A program made the translations under genes and the position numbers. From Lonicera japonica (taxonomy: Eukaryota; Streptophyta; Magnoliopsida; Dipsacales; Caprifoliaceae), in contig CM038471.1 of assembly GCA_021464415.1 (NCBI GenBank), forward strand, positions 78,102,414 to 78,166,413: a stretch of DNA of 64,000 nt, in the 5' to 3' direction. This document shows, one piece after another, positions 58,167 through 64,000 of the stretch. The notes beneath the pieces were generated by a model. The model searched no databases. It was not told the origin of the DNA and worked only from the letters and a program-made list of their open reading frames with translations. Positions within the stretch are counted from its first letter, which is position 1, and every line of letters begins with the position of its first letter.

Positions 58167-60711
58167 TAATCTATCAACCTTCATAAATGACTCATCTACT
58201 AACCCTTTCGTTTAAACCAAACACTAGTTTACACTCACAACCAAAAGAAGACGTATAATAAGAAGATTGGCCCCACTTTGCCTAATTACAAATTTACCAT
58301 CCCACTTTCTTTCCTCGGCACATCTTAAATGTGACCATTCGTTTCAATTTTGTTTTAGACGGTGAACATTAAAAAATGACAACTTAGCTCCCTTTAATAA
58401 GAATAACTAAAATTCCCTCAAACCTTTTATAGTGAGATTTGAACTTAAAATGTCCTTTTTAATTTGAGTGAGTAGCTCTTTCAACTAGACTTAACTCACA
58501 TGCTCAACATAATATTACTACTTAACCAAATAATATTACATACCTTTAAACTGTTTTAATAGCTAACAAAACATTAAGAATTATAAAATACAATAATAAG
58601 GTCATTTGGGTACCACTAATTTATTGAAATTGGGTTTTGGGTACCAAAATTTATGGCAATTGTGCATTAAGTACCATTTTACACATTTTCGTGAGTCAAC
58701 GTTCTTTGACCATTAAATTTCTCATATTAGCCATTTGAAATCACATAAATGCCCTCAAACTGTGACAACCTAATTGCCCCACCATCAAATTGTGGCAACA
58801 TCGATAAACTGTTTAAAAAAGAAAGAGAGAGATACATAAAGAGAAAAAGAATGGGGAAATCAAGAAAAACCCTAACCCTAATCGATTACATTACTGCTGT
58901 TAATTAAGGAATTGATTTACACTAAATTAAATGAAGTTAATCATCAAACCCTAGACGCACATTGTGAAACTAAAGGTAAGGAAATTTGTTAGATTTCGCT
59001 GTAATCTAAAGCTCAAATATTATTGCTACTTGGTTCTTCATACTCTGTGTTAGGATTGATCTGTTTTAGTTTTCCTTTGTAAAAAGTTTTTGTTGAATTC
59101 ATTCATTCGAGAAAAACACTTTTGTTTATAAATTGTTTGAGATTAAATCTGAAGATCTACAAGTACGCCAAGTAACCAAAGAGATGCATTGAAGGATTGC
59201 ATCGAGTTAAACGGTGAGCATTGGCATTTGAATTTAGTTATTCCTAACATGATTATTTTTATAAAAGCTAAATTCAAAGCGTTTTTAAATTAACTTTAAG
59301 TTTTGGAAGTTTTTAAAAAGACCAATTCGGACTGGTACAGGCCTTCAAAGTTGGACCGGTTCGGCCTTTAAATATTTTTTAAGAATTTGGTTTTCATCCA
59401 TTCGAATTGGTACACATTTTGTTAATGTGGACCTGTTTGGCACCAATTCTTGCGCTGAGAATTTTTTTAGCTCAAAATTTCTTTTTAAAGCAAATTTCTT
59501 ATTTAAAATAGGATTTTAACTTATGCTTTTAGCTAAAACCTTTTCCTAAAAAGAGTTTGTTTCTATACTTTTATATAAAAAGACCCATAAAGTAATGAAA
59601 TTTAACACCTTTTTTACACACATGTTTTGACAGAGTTTTTTAAACCTTAGAGAGATTAAAACATCAAAACATAAAATCTACTTTAGGTTTTTAATTTATG
59701 CCAAAACAATCGTTATTTCTTTAAAGAACAAATAATATCCCAAAGTGCGAGTGATTCACAAAAGGAGTTGAAGAACGGTGCAATACCGTGGCGAGTGATT
59801 CGTTATAAACGTGTTCGTGTGATTTGGATGGAAATACTATACGTGTAGAAGGTAGAAACTTTTGAAGGCAGCTTGTGCGATTCAAGTTATATAAGTCTAT
59901 ATGATTTAAGATTAATCGAGTGCGTAAACTTTTATGCATATAATGGATTGTTGAGAATTAGTCCTACAATGTAAGGATATCTTGTTAATTTTGGTATTTC
60001 CTTATCTGTTTAATTATTTCATTAATTGCTGCATATTAGAAAAAATTAAACAGGTTTTCCAGAATTAAAATCCATAGAATTCTAAGTTTACTTTTTGATT
60101 CGATTAAAATTAATTTTTGAGAATCCAACCGCTAAATAATAAACTTAAGGTAAATTAATTTGCTTCTGCACGCCGCCCACTATCTTTTTCATCATTTTCT
60201 AACTTTTTAACACCTATTTAATACTTCTGCTTGTTAGTATAATTGGTTCATTCGATTTGCTCCTCTTTGGACTACAGTTTTTAGTTAGGTTCATAAAAAG
60301 ATAAGCCAAGGTAAAGGTCAATTGCTTTCTTTTAAGTGGTTTAAAATTATATTTCTTATATTTAAGTTGCTTTCATATTCAAGACTTCATTTTAAGCATG
60401 TTCCATATTTAATTAAGTTGATACATGTTTGAGGATTTTTTTATTTTTAATATTATATTGATTAGATGACAACAATTCTAATTTTTCTCTTCTAGTTAGC
60501 CTTTCTTTATGGGCGTTGTAACTAATGGAAAGACAATGTTATAAGAAACTTTTGATTTTGGGACTATTATAAATATATAATTTCTTTGGGTCAATTGTAT
60601 AATTTGCTACTTTTAGCTTGAATGACTTTTAATTGAATATACTTATTTTTTTTTTCAATATTGTTGTATATTATTGGCAATAGACATACCCTTAATATAC
60701 TTTATGTAAAA
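58167..60711. other. Intergenic, no gene recognised
   Basis: About 58610-58690 repeats GGGTACC and AAGTACC words, like a decayed transposon end. AAAAACCCTAACCCTAATCG at 58865-58884 is a telo-box-like motif often found in plant 5' leaders, but no coding exon follows that I can recognise. Confidence 0.5.
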
Positions 60712-61375
60712 GGGGCAATTAAAAAAAAGGGCTTATTAGAGAAAGATTTTCACACTAAGGCCAAGGAATAATTTTTTTTTAAATAAAGGGCCTATTTTTT
60801 ATTTTATTGATAATATGACATGTGTCTTTTTTTTCATTATAAAATGACATCCCAACCCTTAAAATAAACTAAAAAAATATAAATATGCATTAAAATATGG
60901 ACTGCAATATGAACTTTGCAGTCTATATTTCACTGCAATATGAACTTTGCAGTCCATATTTTTAGTGCAAAGTTCATATTGCAGTCCATATTTTACTGCA
61001 ATGTGAACTTTGCAGTCCATATTTTTAGTGCAAAGTTCATATTGCAGTACATATTTCACTGCAATATGAACTTTGCAGTTCATATTTTATTGCAATATGA
61101 ACTTTGCAGTCCATATTTTTTGTGAAAATTTCATAAAAAGGGGTAATTTAGGTAATACATAACATGTTTTTATTAATTAAATGATATTTAAATTTATTCA
61201 AATACATTCATTTAAAATATAAAACAAAATAGGCCTCTTACACTAATTACCAATTAAAAATAGGCCCTTCATTCAAATTACCAATTAAAAATAGGCCCTT
61301 CATTCAAAAAAATATTATTCATTGGATTTTTGGTAAAAATCAATGTATAATAAGCCCTTCTACCTAATTTCTAGT
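60712..61375. mobile_element. Long-TIR element B with internal minisatellite
   Basis: Second copy of the 54934 element, with the same orientation, ends and central minisatellite (60895-61120, more regular here). The right arm carries a tandem duplication of ~32 bases (ACCAATTAAAAATAGGCCC repeated at 61248 and 61280). No coding capacity. Confidence 0.75.
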
Positions 61376-62450
61376 ATGTAAAATAGTTCCCAAATTACAA
61401 TTATTAAATATTTTAATATTTAAAAACAATTTCAATAAATTGGTAATATCCGAACCCAACAGAGCCATAAATGGCAACTAAGTTGATAAATAGGCCCACG
61501 ACTCCAGTTGATGATGAAATGGGCCCCTATCCTCGTGAATTCCACGTGCGCCAGCAACGCATGCCCTTTGGGATGGACCACTTTGGACGTTAGTATACAA
61601 TTGGGCCCACCTATACTCCTAGAAGACCGCTATCTCACACTTTCTATCCATACTACTGTCTAATAGCTGACACAATTTATGATGCTGTCAATGGGTCGGT
61701 TATTTTATGATTCGGATTTTTTATTTTTATTTTTAATAAAATTCACACTATCGAGCTTTTATAAAATAAATATATTTAAGCTTCATCTAATAATAAAATA
61801 AAATTATAATAAAAATAATATAATTTATAAAAAATTAAAAAATAAGTACAGGATGTGGTAATGTTAACTATTATTTTTGAACTTCTTCCATAGGAAAAAA
61901 ATTTTGGAGTGCTGATTGAAAGCTTTTTTCTTTTTATAAAATATAAAGGAGTATGAAAAATATATATTTATAAAAGTGAGTATGAGATAAAAAAATATTT
62001 AACTACATTTTTAAACTTATTTTTTATCTTTATAATTAAACTAATTATTTTATTATTATTATTATTTTTTATATTATTATCGAACGATATCTTAAAAACA
62101 TCTTGACAAATAGATTTGAAAGATTTCTTTCAAAATCATTATCATCGCGAGGATATCTTTACATTTATTGAATGCATGGCGTGGTTGCTTCATATTTGGT
62201 TTTAGTCACCATATATTTTCTAATGATTGCGTATGCAGTATTATAAGGATATTACCCCTTTTTTCCAAAAAAAGAGAGCCAAATTATAACTTACTAGAAA
62301 AAATTAAAATACAATTATCTTTGCATTCATATTAATCGTTGGATCTCATCAATCACCGTCACCGCCGCTGTTAGCGTGAATTTCCAATGACTACCATACA
62401 CTTGTAGTGGCACAAAGAGTCTAAGATACAAAGCCCTAACCACATACACA
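61376..62450. other. Intergenic, no gene
   Basis: Contains a GC-richer patch (about 61500-61620) and AT-rich stretches. No ORF or terminal repeats recognised. Confidence 0.5.
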
Positions 62451-62916
62451 TGTTAGAAAATTTATATTTTTTAATTTATATGAAAAATATATTTTAATTA
62501 TATTTGCTATTTAAATTAATAAGTTAATTTTTAGTTGTTTAATTAATTTTTAGTTAAGCACATAAACTATTCAAATAAATGTGGGCCACATATGTAGATA
62601 CTTTATATGGACTTGTTAAGGCTTTATAGGAATCCTAATTAGACTGTATATAAATTATATATTAATGATATGGTTCCCAATACATTAAAACAAATTATGG
62701 CTCCCTTCTCCTCATCCGAAAGATAACAAAAAATTCACATTAAGAAACTAAGGCAATTTGGTTGAGGAAGACAACGTACCCGCTCGATTTGTACTTTATT
62801 GTGATCGATTCTCACACTTTTGCATATATCTTATCAAGGATTCAAGTACGCAGTTTAAATATTTTAATTAAAATCTTAATTATTTGACATGTTGATTTTA
62901 GGGATTAATTCCAACA
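62451..62916 (+). mobile_element. 5' LTR of a truncated copia-like retrotransposon
   Basis: TGTTAGAAAATT...ATTCCAACA is followed directly by AGTGATATGAAAGG. This resembles the initiator-Met tRNA primer-binding site TGGTATCAGAGC (8 of 12 matches), the usual start of copia internal regions. 466 bp. Confidence 0.6.
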
Positions 62917-63058
62917 AGTGATATGAAAGGAACTTCATGTTGAATCATTAAGAATTTTATATATATTATGTTTTAATAATAAGGTTGAGTATACAATAGC
63001 TTGTTTAAGTTTGTTTATTTTAACTATGGATTTATTTATATATATATTTAGTTACAAC

Positions 63059-63120
63059 CATGTCGAATCAAGCTGCGGCACATTAGAATTTCGATTTAAT
63101 CGTGCAGCATACAATTGGTT
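63059..63120 (+). pseudogene. Start of copia gag, broken
   Basis: An ATG at about 63060 opens MSNQAAAH and then an in-frame TAG, followed by NFDLI. This resembles the first residues of copia gag, about 140 bases after the PBS. The element is lost beyond a poly-A stretch and the MITE at 63144. Confidence 0.4.
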
Positions 63121-63143
63121 TCAAAAAAAAAAAAAAAATCCTA

Positions 63144-63506
63144 TGGTGATGTTTGGTTGATATTTTGAGTTGAGTTTTCAAAATATGGTGTTTGGTAGAA
63201 TTTTGAAGTATGTTGAAAATTGGATTTTTTTTTTTGAGTTTTTTTTTCAACAAACTAAAAATTTCATAAATTTTTTAAAAAAAGTAGTTACAATGGATCT
63301 TATTTTATAGATCTCGACGAGTATGTTTTAAATATATATATTTTATTTAATTTTAATTTTTGAATTTAAAGTTATGGTGTTTTAAAAGTTTTTTTAGAGA
63401 GAAAGTAAAGTAAAATAAATTTTGAAAAGTATAAAAGTAGAGTTGATTTTGAGTTAAGTTTTTAAAATTTTGAGAAAAAAAAATAGAGAGCCACCAAACA
63501 TGGCCA
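63144..63506. mobile_element. Short MITE (ATGTTTGGTTGATATTTTGA family)
   Basis: TGGTGATGTTTGGTTG at the left and GCCACCAAACATGGCCA at the right, with TA on both sides. 363 bp, sharing its core with 47273-47633 and with the partial copy at 63715. Confidence 0.65.
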
Positions 63507-63564
63507 TATATTTATATATAAGTTTTTGAGTTTATTTTGATTAAAGTAACTTCATATATATATA

Positions 63565-63695
63565 TGGATGAGTTTTCAATGGTTACCTTCTCTTTCTATC
63601 CATTGATGGGTACCGACAATAATTAATGCACATTGGTGAGGTGTCAAATCATTTTACTTGTTATAGCAGGTTAATGTGACCTATTCTATTTTTTT
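63565..63695. repeat. Dispersed repeat, partner of 30936-31062
   Basis: Same order of words (ACATTGGTGAGGTGTCAA, then a poly-T end) as the 30.9-kb copy. Confidence 0.6.
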
Positions 63696-63714
63696 TTTTT
63701 TTAATTAAACTTTA

Positions 63715-64000
63715 GGTGGTGTTTGGTTGAGATTTTAAAATCAAGTTTTTAAAATTTTTACCAAAAACTGAACTTTACTTCACACTTTCCAAATTACTTT
63801 ACTTTCTCTCTCATAATTTTTTTAAAAGACCATAACTTTAAATTCAAAAATTGGAATTAGATAAAAAAAAATATTTGAAATCTAATTATCGATATCTATA
63901 AAACAAGATCCATTGTGACTATTTTTTTTACAATTTTTTTGAATTAGTTGAAAAAAACTTTAACAAAAATTAAATTCACTTTTCAAAACATGTTTTAAAT
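63715..64000. mobile_element. Same MITE family, cut by the window end
   Basis: It starts GGTGGTGTTTGGTTGAGATT and carries the family core (CATAACTTTAAATTCAAAAA and ATCGATATCTATAAAACAAG). The right end is outside the window. Confidence 0.55.

Noticed and set aside
59721..59939. 72-codon minus ORF
   Set aside because: No domain, no splice context, and no counterpart. It lies in otherwise non-coding DNA.

Overview
This is an AT-rich plant nuclear window, probably from a eudicot. The evidence is spliced genes with plant-specific products, plant MITEs, hAT, Helitron and PIF/Harbinger-type elements, copia-like LTRs, and an old caulimovirid (florendovirus-like) pararetrovirus remnant. The species cannot be named from the sequence. 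Three host genes are supported. Everything else is intergenic DNA built mostly from non-autonomous transposons.

1-26 kb: two tandem paralogues on the minus strand encode a secreted GMC-family FAD flavoprotein of the HOTHEAD / (R)-mandelonitrile lyase-like group. Copy 1 (1-2030) runs off the left edge. Copy 2 (14880-17772) is complete, with 4 exons and 552 codons. Both need a non-canonical GC-AG first intron to attach the signal peptide. The duplication includes at least 9 kb of upstream DNA: 2.1-11.2 kb pairs with 17.9-26.1 kb. Elements present in one copy and absent from the other date insertions after the duplication: a Stowaway MITE at 3684, a Tourist-like MITE at 10811, a MITE at 20469, and a 4.3-kb element at 21188-25534 with about 220-bp inverted ends that contains the pararetrovirus fragment.

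26-38 kb: no host gene. This region holds three hAT-type elements with exact 8-bp target duplications (27466, 33394 and 37572), one of them carrying a nested Stowaway. It also holds a nested pair of short MITEs (29096) and a long-inverted-repeat MITE (32373).

38-41 kb: a complete two-exon CONSTANS-LIKE gene (38656-40649, plus strand; two B-boxes and a CCT domain, 361 aa). Its first exon is GC-rich and two G-boxes lie in its upstream region.

41-64 kb: a solo LTR, and a 3.15-kb PIF/Harbinger-like element. That element carries a broken SANT-like accessory ORF and, convergent to it, an intact 193-codon ORF resembling part of a plant mobile domain. Next come Helitrons, including one full copy inserted in reverse orientation into the centre of another copy of the same family (50105-53359). 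The rest is MITEs, a pair of long-TIR elements with an internal minisatellite (54934 and 60712), a larger solo LTR, and a truncated copia element at the right end.

All gene models were derived by reading splice sites and frames by eye. No database search was run, and family names rest on recognised motifs.
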